Assembly: GCF_037023725.1 (NCBI RefSeq)
Contig: NZ_CP146077.1
Location: forward strand, 1,339,001-1,403,000
Length of the DNA: 64,000 bases
Source: Pseudomonas bubulae
Lineage (GTDB): Bacteria; Pseudomonadota; Gammaproteobacteria; Pseudomonadales; Pseudomonadaceae
Direction of reading: 5' to 3'
Shown: positions 38,007 to 48,014 of the stretch, one piece after another
Numbering within the stretch: the stretch's first letter is position 1
Layout: every line of letters starts with the position of its first letter
Notes under the pieces: generated by a model
What the model was told of the DNA's origin: nothing
Seen by the model: the letters and a program-made list of their open reading frames with translations, nothing else
Database searches by the model: none
Made by a program: the position numbers and the translations under genes

Positions 38007-39290
38007 TTATTTCAGTGCAGCAAATGCGCGTTCTGCGGCGTCCAGGGTCAGTTGCAACTCGGCTTCGCCGTGGGCGATCGAGGTGAAACCGGCTTCGAAG
38101 GCGCTGGGTGCCAGGTATACGCCTCCTGCGAGCATCAAATGGAAGAATCGCTTGAACAGGTCGGCATCGCTGGCCATGACGTCGTCAAAGGTGACAATGT
38201 CATCGGCGCCGCTGAAGTACAGGCCAAACATACCGCCGGCCTGTGTGGTCACGAAGGGGATGCCGGCCGCGTCGGCGCGCTGTTGCAGGCCATCGAGCAG
38301 GCGGGTGGTGTAATCGCTCAGCTCGGCGTGGAAGCCCGGGCGGCTGATCAGGCGCAAAGTGGTCAGGCCGGCGGCCATGGCCAGCGGGTTGCCGGACAGG
38401 GTGCCCGCCTGGTAAACCGGGCCCAGCGGCGCGATGTGCTGCATGATCTCGCGTTTGCCGCCAAAGCAGCCGACGGGCATGCCGCCACCGATGATCTTGC
38501 CGAAGGTACTCAGGTCCGGAGTCACGCCGTAGTGGGCTTGGGCACCGCCGAGGGCGACGCGGAAGCCGGTCATCACTTCGTCAAAGATCAGAACCACGCC
38601 GTGCTGGTCGCACAGGCTGCGCAGACCTTCAAGGAAGCCTGGCGCAGGCGGCACGCAGTTCATGTTGCCGGCAACCGGTTCGATGATGATGCAGGCCACG
38701 GTGTCGCCGACTTCGCTCAGCAGCTGTGCAACCGCGTCGATATTGTTGAACTCGGTGGTCAGGGTGTGCTTGGCGAAATCTGCCGGCACGCCAGCCGAGC
38801 TTGGCACGCCCTGGGTCAGCAGGCCGGAACCGGCTTTTACCAGCAGGCTGTCGGAGTGACCGTGGTAGCAGCCTTCAAACTTGAGGATATTGTCGCGGCC
38901 AGTGAAGCCACGGGCCAGACGGATCGCGCTCATGGTCGCTTCAGTGCCGGAGCTGACCATGCGCACCATTTCCATTGACGGTACGATGGAGCACACCAGA
39001 TCGGCCATTTCGGTTTCCATGGCGGTCGGGGCGCCGTACGACAGGCCGTGCTCCAGTTGCGCACGTACTGCGTCCAGCACGTCAGGGTGGCTGTGCCCAA
39101 GAATCATCGGGCCCCACGAGCCGACGTAATCGACATAACGCTTGTCGTCCTCGTCAGTCACGTAGGCGCCTTCGGCGTGTTTGAAGAACAACGGCGTGCC
39201 GCCCACGCTTTTGAAGGCACGCACTGGCGAGTTCACGCCACCGGGAATGTGTTTCTGGGCGTTGGCAAACAGGGTTTCGGAACGAGACAT
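38007..39290 (-). CDS. hemL: Glutamate-1-semialdehyde 2,1-aminomutase
   Basis: 427 residues. PLP-dependent class III aminotransferase: [24 protein letters not shown] and the PLP Lys in [14 protein letters not shown]. It makes 5-aminolevulinate for tetrapyrroles. The start at 39290 follows a GAGAG site; the longer frame upstream enters thiE. Confidence 0.97.
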   Translation of the reverse strand: MSRSETLFANAQKHIPGGVNSPVRAFKSVGGTPLFFKHAEGAYVTDEDDKRYVDYVGSWGPMILGHSHPDVLDAVRAQLEHGLSYGAPTAMETEMADLVCSIVPSMEMVRMVSSGTEATMSAIRLARGFTGRDNILKFEGCYHGHSDSLLVKAGSGLLTQGVPSSAGVPADFAKHTLTTEFNNIDAVAQLLSEVGDTVACIIIEPVAGNMNCVPPAPGFLEGLRSLCDQHGVVLIFDEVMTGFRVALGGAQAHYGVTPDLSTFGKIIGGGMPVGCFGGKREIMQHIAPLGPVYQAGTLSGNPLAMAAGLTTLRLISRPGFHAELSDYTTRLLDGLQQRADAAGIPFVTTQAGGMFGLYFSGADDIVTFDDVMASDADLFKRFFHLMLAGGVYLAPSAFEAGFTSIAHGEAELQLTLDAAERAFAALK

Positions 39291-39321
39291 GGTGGGCTCT
39301 CTCAGAATTAGGATTCGGTAT

Positions 39322-39945
39322 TTAAATAGACAACAAGGTGTTGAAGGCCTTGGCGCGCAGGGTGACTTCCCGGGCGCTTTCGGCGCCAAACAGGCCATGC
39401 ACCACGGCCAGCAGGTCGGCACCGTGGGCCACCAGCGGCGCGGCATTGTCCAGGGTAATTCCGCCTATCACGCAGATCGGCAGGCTGAGGCGGGCGCGGG
39501 CCTGGTCCAGGGTCTCAAGGGTAGCGGTTGGCGCCCCGGGTTTGGTGCTGGAATTGAAAAAGCGGCCAAAGGCGACATAACTCGCACCTTCTTTGGCGGC
39601 TTGCTCGGCCAGTTCGACCTGGCTGTGGCAGGTCGAACCGATAATTGCCTGTGGCCCCAGCAGGGCGCGGGCAGGGGTCAGCGGGCCGTCGGTCTGCCCC
39701 AGGTGCACGCCGACACCCAGGCGGGCGGCCAGCTCGCCATCATCGTTGATGATCAGGTGTGCCTTGTAGCGTTCGCACAACCCGCGCAAGGCTTCGGCCT
39801 CGCGCAGTCGGCGGGCGTCGTCAGTGCTTTTGTCGCGATACTGCAACAGGGTCAGGCCGCCATCGAGGGCCGCCTCCACATAGGGCAGCAGTTTGCCAGC
39901 CAGCAACTGGCTATCAGTGATCGCATACAGGCCGCGAAGCGTCAT
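39322..39945 (-). CDS. thiE: Thiamine phosphate synthase
   Basis: 207 residues, TIM barrel: [44 protein letters not shown] and [11 protein letters not shown]. It joins HMP-pyrophosphate and HET-phosphate to thiamine monophosphate. The start at 39945 has GAGG upstream and overlaps nothing; thiD ends 17 bases upstream. Confidence 0.96.
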   Translation of the reverse strand: MTLRGLYAITDSQLLAGKLLPYVEAALDGGLTLLQYRDKSTDDARRLREAEALRGLCERYKAHLIINDDGELAARLGVGVHLGQTDGPLTPARALLGPQAIIGSTCHSQVELAEQAAKEGASYVAFGRFFNSSTKPGAPTATLETLDQARARLSLPICVIGGITLDNAAPLVAHGADLLAVVHGLFGAESAREVTLRAKAFNTLLSI

Positions 39946-39962
39946 GGGGTGAGCCTCATTGG

Positions 39963-40760
39963 TTACGAGCAAAAATCCAGCGGCAAGCGGCGCGGTACAA
40001 ATTGCCCTTGCCCCAGTTGCTCTGCATCACGCAGGGTGCGCCATGTGTAATTGAGCGCGGTTTGCACGGCGCTGACCAGTTCTTCACCGATGGCCAGGCG
40101 CCCGGCCAACGTGCTGGCCAGGGTGCAACCCGAGCCGTGGTAACTGCCCGGCAAGCGATGGCAGGTAAAGGTGTGGCGGCTGCCGTCGCGGCTGTACAGG
40201 CGGTTATGCACTTCGTGCTCATCACCGTGACCGCCGGTGATCAGCAGGTGCCGACAAAATGGCAGGAGTTTTTCAGCGCACTCATCGGCGCTGCCATCGG
40301 GCAGTTCGGCCAGGATGCGGGCTTCGGGAAGGTTGGGGGTGGCAATGGTGGCCAGGGGGAGCAGGCGTTCGCGCATGGCGTAACCCACTTCGTCCTTGCC
40401 CAGTCGTCCGCCACCGCCTGCACGCAGCACCGGGTCACAGACCATCGGCAGATGCGGATTGGCCTGAAGCAGTTCGACTACGGTATCGACCATCTCCAGT
40501 GAACCGAGCATGCCCAGCTTGACCGCCGCAACGGTGGAGTCGCCGAGCACGGCATCGGCTTGCGCCAGTACCCACTCGCGATCCAGCACGCGGAAGTCGC
40601 GGACATTGACAGTGTTCTGCACAGTCAGGGCGGTCACTACCGGGGCGGCGTGACAGCCTTGAGCCAGCAGGGCTTCGATATCTGCCTGCAAGCCGGCACC
40701 ACCACTGGGGTCATGGCCGGAGAGACAGAGGACAACGGGGCGAGAACTGTAGATATTCAT
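39963..40760 (-). CDS. thiD: Hydroxymethylpyrimidine/phosphomethylpyrimidine kinase
   Basis: 265 residues of the ribokinase-like ThiD family: [42 protein letters not shown] and the C-terminal [25 protein letters not shown] with the anion-hole GSGC. It phosphorylates HMP twice for thiamine synthesis. Start 40760 is preferred over 40781; the Shine-Dalgarno is weak. Confidence 0.95.
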   Translation of the reverse strand: MNIYSSRPVVLCLSGHDPSGGAGLQADIEALLAQGCHAAPVVTALTVQNTVNVRDFRVLDREWVLAQADAVLGDSTVAAVKLGMLGSLEMVDTVVELLQANPHLPMVCDPVLRAGGGGRLGKDEVGYAMRERLLPLATIATPNLPEARILAELPDGSADECAEKLLPFCRHLLITGGHGDEHEVHNRLYSRDGSRHTFTCHRLPGSYHGSGCTLASTLAGRLAIGEELVSAVQTALNYTWRTLRDAEQLGQGQFVPRRLPLDFCS

Positions 40761-41045
40761 GGTGCGCGAGCTTACCACCAAACAGTTTTTACGGGCGCTT
40801 GCTCGGTGTCAGGTTAGCGGAAGTTTGTAAGCCGTTGCCTGGCCTTAAGAATCTTCGGTCTCAGCGCTTATTTAGCTCTGTAATGCCCGTACTAGAGCCT
40901 TTGTGATGAATTGTTAGATGGTGTGTATGTGCCATTAATGGCTATGTTAAAGTGCCTTCAAATTATTAACCGGTCATTCGGTCGACGCGATCTCAAAGGG
41001 AATATGGGGTTGCCCGCGTCTTCGAGTGAGCTACGTTGGGGCTGT

Positions 41046-43424
41046 ATGCGCTATTTGCTGATGATGTTGTTGGGCTGGCTACCGATGCTGGCCAGCGCAG
41101 TCGCTTTTGACGAATCCACACAAAGCCTGCCCTTGGGCCGCGTGATGCAGGTGTTCGAAGACGCGGGTGGCGAAGCGACTCTGGCAGATGTCACCGCACA
41201 CGGCGAACTGTTCGAGCCCCATACCAAAGACACGCTGAACAAGGGCTACTCGCACTCGGCCTTCTGGATCAAAGTGGATTTGCACTACCAGCCACAAGAC
41301 CCGCAGGTGCATCGCACCTGGCTGCTGGAGCTGGCATACCCGCCGCTTGATTCCATCGAGCTTTACCTGGCAGACGCCGCGGGCAATTACCGGCTGGCCG
41401 AACGAACGGGCGATGCACTGCCCTTCGACAGTCGTCAGATCAAAGAAAACAACTACCTGTTTGAGCTCAACTTCAGCCCGGGGCAAAGCCAGACGGTGTA
41501 CCTGCGTCTGGCCAGTCAGGGTTCGGTTCAGGCGCCGCTGACGCTATGGTCGGCCCAGGCCTATCTTGAAGAGCAGCCCGTGCGGATTTACATCCTGGGC
41601 CTGATTTATGGCGTGTTGCTGGGGATGCTGGTCTACAACCTGTTTATTTACCTCAGCGTGCGTGACACCAGCTACCTCTACTACATCTTTTATATTGCCT
41701 CGTTCGGCCTTTACCAGCTGTCGGTCAACGGTGCGGCAGTGCAGTACTTCTGGCCTGACAGCCCGTGGTGGGCCAATGCCTCCACCCCGTTCCTGATTGG
41801 TGCATCGGCGTTTTTTGGTTGCCAGTTCGCCCGCTCCTTCTTGCACACCGCCTCCCACAGCCGCTGGCTTGACCGGGCACTGATGTTGCTGATGGGCGTG
41901 GGTGCTCTGGTGATGGTGCTCGCACTGACCACCAGCTATGCCGTGTCGTTGCGCCTGGCCACCGGCCTGGCGCTGGCGTTTATTGTCACCATTTTTACCG
42001 CTGGTGTGGTGGCATGGGTACGAGGCCTGCGGGTCGCGCGTTATTTTGTGATCGCCTGGTCGGCCTTCCTGCTCGGGGGGCTGGTCAATACGCTGATGGT
42101 GCTGGGTTACCTGCCGAACGTTTTCCTGACCATGTACGCCAGCCAGATAGGTTCGGCAATCGAGGTGGGGCTGCTGTCGCTGGCGCTTGCCGACCGGATC
42201 AACGCCATGCGTGACCTGCAGGCGCGTACGCTGCAGGAATCGGGACAGAAACTGGCCGCCATGAACCAGCAACTGGCCCGTACCAACCAGCTCAAAGACG
42301 AGTTTCTGGCAACCGTTACCCATGAATTGCGCACGCCCATGAACGGTGTCATTGGCTCTCTGGAATTGATCAAAACCCTGGACATGAGCCCTGAGCTGGA
42401 GCAGTACACCAAGACTGCGCAAGGTTCAGCACGAGAAATGATGCACATGGTCAATGGCATCCTGACCCTGACCGAACTGCAGGCCGGACGACTGGTCGCG
42501 CAACCCCGGCCCTTCAGCCTGAATGAACTGCTGCAGGGGCTGAGCGATCAGTTCAGGCCGGCGGCACGCAGTAAAGGGCTGGAGTTTTCGTACGAAGTGG
42601 GCCGCAATCTGCCGGATCAATGGGTAGGTGATGCGGATAAAATTCGCCAGTGCATGGAGTGCCTGCTGGATAACGCGATCAAGTTCACCCGTGAGGGCGG
42701 GGTGATTTTGCGTGTTACCGGTAAACCCGCAGAGACCGGGCGCTGGGCGCTGGCGTTCAATGTAATCGACAGCGGCATTGGTTTTGTTCACCAGGAAGAG
42801 GCCGAACTTTATCAGCACTTCTTTCAGGTTGATGGCTCCATGACCCGTGAATATGGCGGCCTGGGTATCGGCCTGGCGATTTGCCGGCGCCTTGTGGAAC
42901 TGCTCGGCGGGCGCCTGACCCACCATTCCCAGCCGGGGCAAGGCTCACAGTTCCAGCTGTTGCTGGAGCTTGAACCCACGGTGCAAACCCCGTCGCACAC
43001 GACTCATTCGGCGTTGCAGCTGAGGGCGCCCGGGGAGTGTGTGGTCTTGCTGGTAGAAGGCCCGGAAAACCCTGTGGTAGTGCGCGCCATGTTGCTCAAA
43101 CTGGGTTATCGCGTGCTCGGCGTTGACACGGGGCAGGCGGCCATAGAAGCGTTGCGCCGCGAGCGGGTCGATGCGGTGCTGCTGGCGTGCCCGTTGGCCC
43201 AGGTCTGTGCTACGTCGATGGGCAGCCAGCTGCTGACATTGGCCGCCTGTGCGCAGTTGCCCGTGCTGGCGCTGTTCGAGTCGCAAGCCCAGGCGCAGCA
43301 AGCCCGCGAGCAGGTTGACGGGATCACGGATTATCTGCTGAAACCGCTGCGTTTTGAGGACTTGCAACAGACCTTGGCGCAACGCCTGCTGATCGACAAT
43401 AACGATAAAAACGCCGAGTTTTAG
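41046..43424 (+). CDS. ladS: Hybrid sensor kinase LadS-like with a degenerate receiver
   Basis: About 792 residues. Signal peptide (RYLLMMLLGWLPMLASA), a 7TMR-DISMED2 periplasmic sensor, a seven-helix 7TMR-DISM region, HisKA with the phospho-His H426 (TVTHELRTPMNG), HATPase_c (DNAIKF, DSGIGF, GGLGIGLAI), then a receiver-like domain. Locus next to thiD and architecture match P. aeruginosa LadS, which feeds the Gac/Rsm cascade and senses calcium there. In the receiver the phospho-acceptor Asp position is A714 (VLLACPL) and the acidic pocket reads VEGPE, while the Lys (LLKP) remains, so phosphotransfer through this domain seems lost. Start could also be ATG 41004. Confidence 0.88.
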   Translation: MRYLLMMLLGWLPMLASAVAFDESTQSLPLGRVMQVFEDAGGEATLADVTAHGELFEPHTKDTLNKGYSHSAFWIKVDLHYQPQDPQVHRTWLLELAYPPLDSIELYLADAAGNYRLAERTGDALPFDSRQIKENNYLFELNFSPGQSQTVYLRLASQGSVQAPLTLWSAQAYLEEQPVRIYILGLIYGVLLGMLVYNLFIYLSVRDTSYLYYIFYIASFGLYQLSVNGAAVQYFWPDSPWWANASTPFLIGASAFFGCQFARSFLHTASHSRWLDRALMLLMGVGALVMVLALTTSYAVSLRLATGLALAFIVTIFTAGVVAWVRGLRVARYFVIAWSAFLLGGLVNTLMVLGYLPNVFLTMYASQIGSAIEVGLLSLALADRINAMRDLQARTLQESGQKLAAMNQQLARTNQLKDEFLATVTHELRTPMNGVIGSLELIKTLDMSPELEQYTKTAQGSAREMMHMVNGILTLTELQAGRLVAQPRPFSLNELLQGLSDQFRPAARSKGLEFSYEVGRNLPDQWVGDADKIRQCMECLLDNAIKFTREGGVILRVTGKPAETGRWALAFNVIDSGIGFVHQEEAELYQHFFQVDGSMTREYGGLGIGLAICRRLVELLGGRLTHHSQPGQGSQFQLLLELEPTVQTPSHTTHSALQLRAPGECVVLLVEGPENPVVVRAMLLKLGYRVLGVDTGQAAIEALRRERVDAVLLACPLAQVCATSMGSQLLTLAACAQLPVLALFESQAQAQQAREQVDGITDYLLKPLRFEDLQQTLAQRLLIDNNDKNAEF

Positions 43425-43430
43425 GCGTTT
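43409..43430 (+). terminator. Hairpin at the ladS stop codon
   Basis: AAACGCC and GGCGTTT make a 7-bp stem with an 8-nt loop, spanning the TAG stop, followed by only a weak T-run. Confidence 0.45.
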
Positions 43431-43498
43431 ATGCCCCTTGTTTAGCCGCAGATGCGTGCTTCACTGGCTCATTGGTACGATCCCAAGGAGCCCGCGCA

Positions 43499-45148
43499 AT
43501 GAACTTGCATCAATACGCAGAAACCCATCAGGTGACCAATCAACCGCCGTCAATGGACGGCGTGAACCTGTACCGCATTGACCTGCCGTTGCAGTATTGG
43601 AGCCAGCATTTCGGCGCGGGATGGGCGCAGGCGCGGATTGACGAGTACGGTGCCCTGGCGGGCGGCCCGCTGATGGCTGCGGGTTTTCTGGCCAATGAAA
43701 ACAAACCGCAGTTTGTCAGCCATGACCGTTTCGGGCATCGGATTGATCTGGTGGAGTTTCACCCGGCTTACCACGAACTGATGCGCACGGCGATTGAGCA
43801 TGGTTTGCCGTCCTTGCCCTGGGCCCACCCGCAACCCGGTGCCCATGTGGCCCGCGCATCCATGACCTACCTGCACAGCCAGGCCGAAGCGGGCAGCGGC
43901 TGCCCCTTGACCATGACCTTCGCCAGCGTGCCGGCCTTGCGTCTGCAACCGGACCTGGCTGCCATCTGGCTGCCCAAAGTGCTGGCCACTGAATATGACC
44001 CGCGTAATGTCGATATCAGCCAAAAGGCCGGCGTGACCCTGGGCATGGCCATGACTGAAAAACAGGGCGGCACCGATGTGCGTGCCAATACCACGCGGGC
44101 TTACCCCGTAGGGGCCAAAGGGCCGGGGCAGGCCTATGAACTGCTGGGGCACAAATGGTTCTGCTCGGCACCCATGTGTGACGGCTTTCTGACCCTGGCC
44201 CAAACCGAAAAAGGCCTGAGCTGCTTTTTGCTGCCGCGCCATCGTCCGGATGGCAGCCGCAACCAATTCTATATTCAGCGCCTGAAGAACAAACTGGGCA
44301 ATAGCTCCAACGCCTCCAGTGAAGTTGAGTTTCGTGGGGCATTGGCCTGGATGATCGGCGAAGAAGGTCGTGGCGTGCCGACCATTATTGAAATGGTCGC
44401 CATGACCCGGTTCGACTGCATGGTCGGCTCCAGTGCCTTGATGCGTCAGGCGCTGACCCAGGCCAGCCATCATTGCGCCCATCGACTGGTGGGCGGTCGG
44501 GTGTTGGCAGATCAGCCACTGATGCAGAACGTATTGGCTGACCTGGCGCTGGAAAGCGAGGCGGCACTGGCCCTGAGCCTGCGCATGGGGCGGGCGCTGG
44601 ACAATCCGGATGACCCGCATGAGGCCAGGTTTTCCCGGTTGGTCACAGCGGTGGGCAAGTACTGGATCTGCAAGCGGGCTCCAGCCATGATCAACGAAGC
44701 GGCCGAATGCATGGGGGGCGCAGGTTATGTCGAAGACAGCATCCTGCCGCGCCTGTATCGCGAGGCGCCGGTCAATTCGACGTGGGAAGGGTCGGGTAAT
44801 GTGCAGTGCCTGGACGTGTTGCGAGCCTTGTCCAAAGAGCCGGGCGTGCTCGATGCGCTGTTTGCCGAGTTGGGCGACGGGCATGGCGATGTGCGCCTGG
44901 GGCAGCACATTGTGCAGCTTAAGGCGGCGCTCAACGACACTGACGATATCCAGTATCGCGCTCGCCAACTGACAGAAGACATCGCCCTTGGCCTACAGGC
45001 AAAACTGCTACTTGAGGCTGGTAACAGTGATGTCAGCGACGCCTTTATCGCCAGCCGGCTACAGGGCAGCGGCCGGGTTTACGGCACATTGCCGCGGGGT
45101 TTGAATGTGGCAGCCATCGTTGCCCGCGCCACCCCGCAGGTTGCCTGA
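43499..45148 (+). CDS. aidB: AidB-like acyl-CoA dehydrogenase
   Basis: 549 residues, the length and sequence pattern of AidB: QVEAGS-like AEAGSGCPLTMTFA, GMAMTEKQGGTDVRANTTRA, GHKWFCSAPMCDGFL, KLGNSSNASSEVEF, MTRFDCMVGSSALMRQA and VNSTWEGSGNVQCLDVLR. AidB is an FAD flavoprotein of the alkylation (Ada) response that binds DNA and has isovaleryl-CoA dehydrogenase-type folding; its real substrate is unsettled. The start at 43499 has AAGGAG eight bases upstream. The earlier ATG at 43472 would duplicate the ribosome site. Confidence 0.87.
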   Translation: MNLHQYAETHQVTNQPPSMDGVNLYRIDLPLQYWSQHFGAGWAQARIDEYGALAGGPLMAAGFLANENKPQFVSHDRFGHRIDLVEFHPAYHELMRTAIEHGLPSLPWAHPQPGAHVARASMTYLHSQAEAGSGCPLTMTFASVPALRLQPDLAAIWLPKVLATEYDPRNVDISQKAGVTLGMAMTEKQGGTDVRANTTRAYPVGAKGPGQAYELLGHKWFCSAPMCDGFLTLAQTEKGLSCFLLPRHRPDGSRNQFYIQRLKNKLGNSSNASSEVEFRGALAWMIGEEGRGVPTIIEMVAMTRFDCMVGSSALMRQALTQASHHCAHRLVGGRVLADQPLMQNVLADLALESEAALALSLRMGRALDNPDDPHEARFSRLVTAVGKYWICKRAPAMINEAAECMGGAGYVEDSILPRLYREAPVNSTWEGSGNVQCLDVLRALSKEPGVLDALFAELGDGHGDVRLGQHIVQLKAALNDTDDIQYRARQLTEDIALGLQAKLLLEAGNSDVSDAFIASRLQGSGRVYGTLPRGLNVAAIVARATPQVA

Positions 45149-45161
45149 ATATCCCCAACCC

Positions 45162-45250
45162 TGTGGGAGCTGGCTTGCCTGCGATGCAGACGACGGGTTT
45201 TATCTGCCAGACCCGGTCGATGCCATCGCGGGCAAGCCCGCTCCCACAGG
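45162..45250. repeat. REP-type inverted pair (REPIN), copy 4
   Basis: Arms TGTGGGAGCTGGCTTGCCTG and CGGGCAAGCCCGCTCCCACA with about 48 bases between; a slightly diverged copy of the family, between aidB and amn. Confidence 0.85.
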
Positions 45251-45378
45251 GATTTGCGTGAGGCAGCCTATATTCTGTTTATCCCCAGCAGCCACAGGAA
45301 ATCTTCGGCAGGCAATTTTGTAGCTGCCTTTAGCCATCGATACAGGCAAGATAAAGGCCTGCCCGCTCAGAAGACAGG

Positions 45379-46851
45379 ATGCTTATCGTGACCGAAGCTT
45401 TTATTGTCGTTTCCACCGCTGAAGAGGCCGTTGACCGGCTTGCTGCCTTGCACGAGCGCGCAACCACGGCCTTGAGCCAGGCACTCAAGCGTTATCTCAA
45501 GGATCGGGTTGAACCCTCTGCGCAAGAACGCGCGCTGTTTCGCTACCCCGAACTGCGTTTGACCTACCGTATCAACGGTGAAGTGCCGACTACCACCCGT
45601 GCTTATGCCAAGGTCCAGTTACCGGGCACCTACAGTGTGACCGTCACCCATCCCGCCTCTTTCCGTAACTACCTGCTGGAACAGCTGGTGCCATTGATGC
45701 GCGACTTCACCGTTGAAGTAGAAGTCGGCGTCAGTGAGCAAAATATTCCTTACCCTTATGTGGTCGAGCAAGGTGATGAACTGGCCGGCTCCGGCGTTAC
45801 CGCTGCTGCGCTGGCGCGGGTGTTTCCGAGCACCGACCTGTCTGCTGCCACCGACGGCATCGCCGATGGCCTGTACGACTGGGAAAACACCGATCCGTTG
45901 CCCCTGGCGCTGTTCGACGCCGCGCGGGTCGACTTCTCCCTGCGCCGCCTGGTGCACTACACCGGCAGCGACTGGCGCCATGTGCAGCCGTGGATTCTGC
46001 TGACCAACTACCATCGCTATGTTGACCAGTTCATCCTCCATGGCCTTGAGCAATTGCGCGACAACCCGCGCTTTGTGCGCATGGTGATGCCGGGCAATGT
46101 GATCATCGAAAAATCGATGGACTACGGCGAGGCCCAGGCCATCGCGGCGGGGGTGGTGTGGCATCGCTACCAGATGCCGGCGTATCACTTGCAGGCCAGT
46201 GATGGTCATGGCGTGACGCTGGTCAATATTGGCGTCGGCCCGTCCAATGCGAAAAACATTACCGACCACCTGGCCGTGCTGCGTCCGCATTGCTGGCTGA
46301 TGATTGGTCACTGCGGCGGTCTGCGCCAGTCGCAGACCATTGGCGATTATGTGTTGGCCCATGCCTACATGCGTCGTGACGGCATTCTTGATCGGGTCGT
46401 GCCGCCGAACATTCCGATTCCGGCCCTGGCTGAAGTCCAGCTGGCACTGCAGGAGGCTGCCGCACAGGTTACCGGTGAGCGCGGCGATGAGCTGAAAAAA
46501 CGCCTGCGTACCGGCACCGTACTGACCTATGACGATCGCAACTGGGAGCTGCGCTGGGCTCAGGAACGTCCGCTGATCAACCTGTCCCGTGCTGTTGCCG
46601 TGGACATGGAAAGCGGCACCATTGCTGCCCAGGGTTATCGCTTGCGCGTCCCGTATGGCACGCTGTTGTGTGTGTCGGACAAGCCGCTGCACAGTGAAAT
46701 CAAACTGCCAGGTTCGGCCAATGCCTTCTATGAGCGCGCGGTCAGCCAGCATTTGAAAATCGGTATTGCTGCCGTGGACTTGATGCGCAGCCAGCTCAAC
46801 TCCCTGCATTCGCGCAAGCTGCGCAGCTTTGATGAACCGCCGTTCCGTTGA
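45379..46851 (+). CDS. amn: AMP nucleosidase
   Basis: 490 residues. N-terminal AMP-nucleosidase regulatory domain, then a nucleoside-phosphorylase fold: NIGVGPSNAKNITDHLAVLRPHCWLMIGHCGGLRQSQTIGDYVLA, and AVDMESGTIAAQGYRLRVPYGTLLCVSDKPLH. It hydrolyses AMP to adenine and ribose-5-phosphate. Full family length (E. coli 484). The ATG at 45379 has an AGACAGG site; a GTG at 45388 is possible. Confidence 0.95.
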   Translation: MLIVTEAFIVVSTAEEAVDRLAALHERATTALSQALKRYLKDRVEPSAQERALFRYPELRLTYRINGEVPTTTRAYAKVQLPGTYSVTVTHPASFRNYLLEQLVPLMRDFTVEVEVGVSEQNIPYPYVVEQGDELAGSGVTAAALARVFPSTDLSAATDGIADGLYDWENTDPLPLALFDAARVDFSLRRLVHYTGSDWRHVQPWILLTNYHRYVDQFILHGLEQLRDNPRFVRMVMPGNVIIEKSMDYGEAQAIAAGVVWHRYQMPAYHLQASDGHGVTLVNIGVGPSNAKNITDHLAVLRPHCWLMIGHCGGLRQSQTIGDYVLAHAYMRRDGILDRVVPPNIPIPALAEVQLALQEAAAQVTGERGDELKKRLRTGTVLTYDDRNWELRWAQERPLINLSRAVAVDMESGTIAAQGYRLRVPYGTLLCVSDKPLHSEIKLPGSANAFYERAVSQHLKIGIAAVDLMRSQLNSLHSRKLRSFDEPPFR

Positions 46852-46866
46852 TCGGTGATGGTCATT

Positions 46867-46918
46867 TAGCGATCGGGGGACTAGCATTGCCAGCCCTGAT
46901 CGCTAGATAGCCTTTTTT
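46867..46918 (+). terminator. Terminator after amn, abutting rluE
   Basis: TAGCGATC and GATCGCTA (with GGG/CCC continuing the stem) form a hairpin 16 bp past the amn stop; TTTTTT follows 7 bases after the stem and ends 3 bases before the rluE ATG. Confidence 0.7.
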
Positions 46919-46921
46919 GTC

Positions 46922-47554
46922 ATGTCTCGTCCCGCCCCACGCCGCCCGGCCTCGAAAAGCCTCACCGCGCCAGCTGCCAATCGCCGCGTGGCCAAAGCGC
47001 CACCGTCTGATCCCAAGCTGTACCTGTTCAATAAACCCTTCGATGTGCTGACCCAGTTCAGCGACGAAGGCGGGCGCGCCACGCTCAAGGACTTTATCCC
47101 GATTCCGGGCATCTACCCGGCCGGGCGACTGGACAGGGACAGTGAAGGTTTGCTGCTGTTGACCAATGATGGCCAGCTGCAGGCGCGGATAGCCGACCCC
47201 AAGCACAAGTTGCCCAAGACCTACTGGGTTCAAGTTGAAGGCGAGCCCACGCCGGAGCAACTGCAGCAGTTGCGTGATGGCGTTGAACTCAATGACGGCA
47301 AGACCCTGCCTGCCGAAGCGCGTGCCCTGGACGAGCCGCACCTATGGCCGCGCAACCCGCCGGTACGCTTTCGCAAAAGTATCCCGACCGCCTGGCTGGA
47401 ACTGGTGATTCGTGAAGGTCGCAACCGTCAGGTGCGGCGCATGACGGCGGCAGTGGGCTTGCCGACCTTGCGCCTGGTGCGGGTACGCATTGGTGACTGG
47501 AGCATTGAAGGGCTGGAGCAGGGGCAGTACCGGGAAGTTCCGGCGCGGCTATAG
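46922..47554 (+). CDS. rluE: 23S rRNA pseudouridine(2457) synthase, RluE type
   Basis: 210 residues. The RsuA/RluE catalytic motif is [17 protein letters not shown] (Asp nucleophile), preceded by [13 protein letters not shown] and followed by [11 protein letters not shown]. The ~30 N-terminal residues are basic and lack an S4 domain, as in RluE. The ATG at 46922 has no Shine-Dalgarno and directly follows a terminator T-run, which is odd: translation may be leaderless or start elsewhere. Its stop overlaps the convergent DUF2788 gene by 6 bp. Confidence 0.9.
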   Translation: MSRPAPRRPASKSLTAPAANRRVAKAPPSDPKLYLFNKPFDVLTQFSDEGGRATLKDFIPIPGIYPAGRLDRDSEGLLLLTNDGQLQARIADPKHKLPKTYWVQVEGEPTPEQLQQLRDGVELNDGKTLPAEARALDEPHLWPRNPPVRFRKSIPTAWLELVIREGRNRQVRRMTAAVGLPTLRLVRVRIGDWSIEGLEQGQYREVPARL

Positions 47555-47758
47555 GGCTCCGGATTCGATCAGGCCGATGACCACGCTTTTGATGATAAAC
47601 GCGGCAACGCCCAGGCCGAGGACGAAAAACAGGATCATGGAGCCGAAGCGTCCAGCTTTGGACTTTTTCGCCAGATCCCAGACGATAAAGGCCATGAAAA
47701 TGATCAGCACGCTGACCAGAATCGTCATCATCCATTCTTCAAGTACGGCAGGATCCAT
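47549..47758 (-). CDS. Small membrane protein, DUF2788-like
   Basis: 69 residues with two hydrophobic helices ([19 protein letters not shown] and [21 protein letters not shown]) joined by a basic KKSKAGRFG loop. I recognise it as the DUF2788 type found in pseudomonads; function unknown. Convergent with rluE, ends overlapping by 6 bp. Upstream GGAG is present (GCCGGAGAATACCG before ATG). Confidence 0.75.
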   Translation of the reverse strand: MDPAVLEEWMMTILVSVLIIFMAFIVWDLAKKSKAGRFGSMILFFVLGLGVAAFIIKSVVIGLIESGAL

Positions 47759-47887
47759 CGGTATTCTCCGGCGACATCGTGGGAAAAAGCCGTAGGAGTA
47801 TACGCCAGGGAAGTGTGGGGATATTGATCTGGGTAGTGAGAGGATGTCGCTATACCTGTAGATACTCTGTTGCCGGTCAATCCTCCC

Positions 47888-47940
47888 TGTGGGAGCGAGC
47901 CTGCTCGCGAACGACCTTCGCGAGCAGGCTCGCTCCCACA
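47888..47940. repeat. REP hairpin, copy 5 (compact form)
   Basis: Two perfect 23-bp inverted arms beginning TGTGGGAGCGAGCCTGCTCG, separated by only 7 bases. Tighter than the other four copies and likely to act as a transcript hairpin downstream of the Lrp gene. Confidence 0.9.
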
Positions 47941-48014
47941 GCTGGAGTTTCCTTCAGACCTTGTAGCTGCCGAGGAACGAAGGCTGCGTTCCTCGGCAGC
48001 TGCAGGTTCTATTT

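Noticed and set aside
43550-44968. 472-aa minus-strand ORF opposite the aidB-like gene
   Set aside because: Antisense shadow with His/Gln/Arg-rich low-complexity sequence and no domain; AidB motifs lie on the plus strand.
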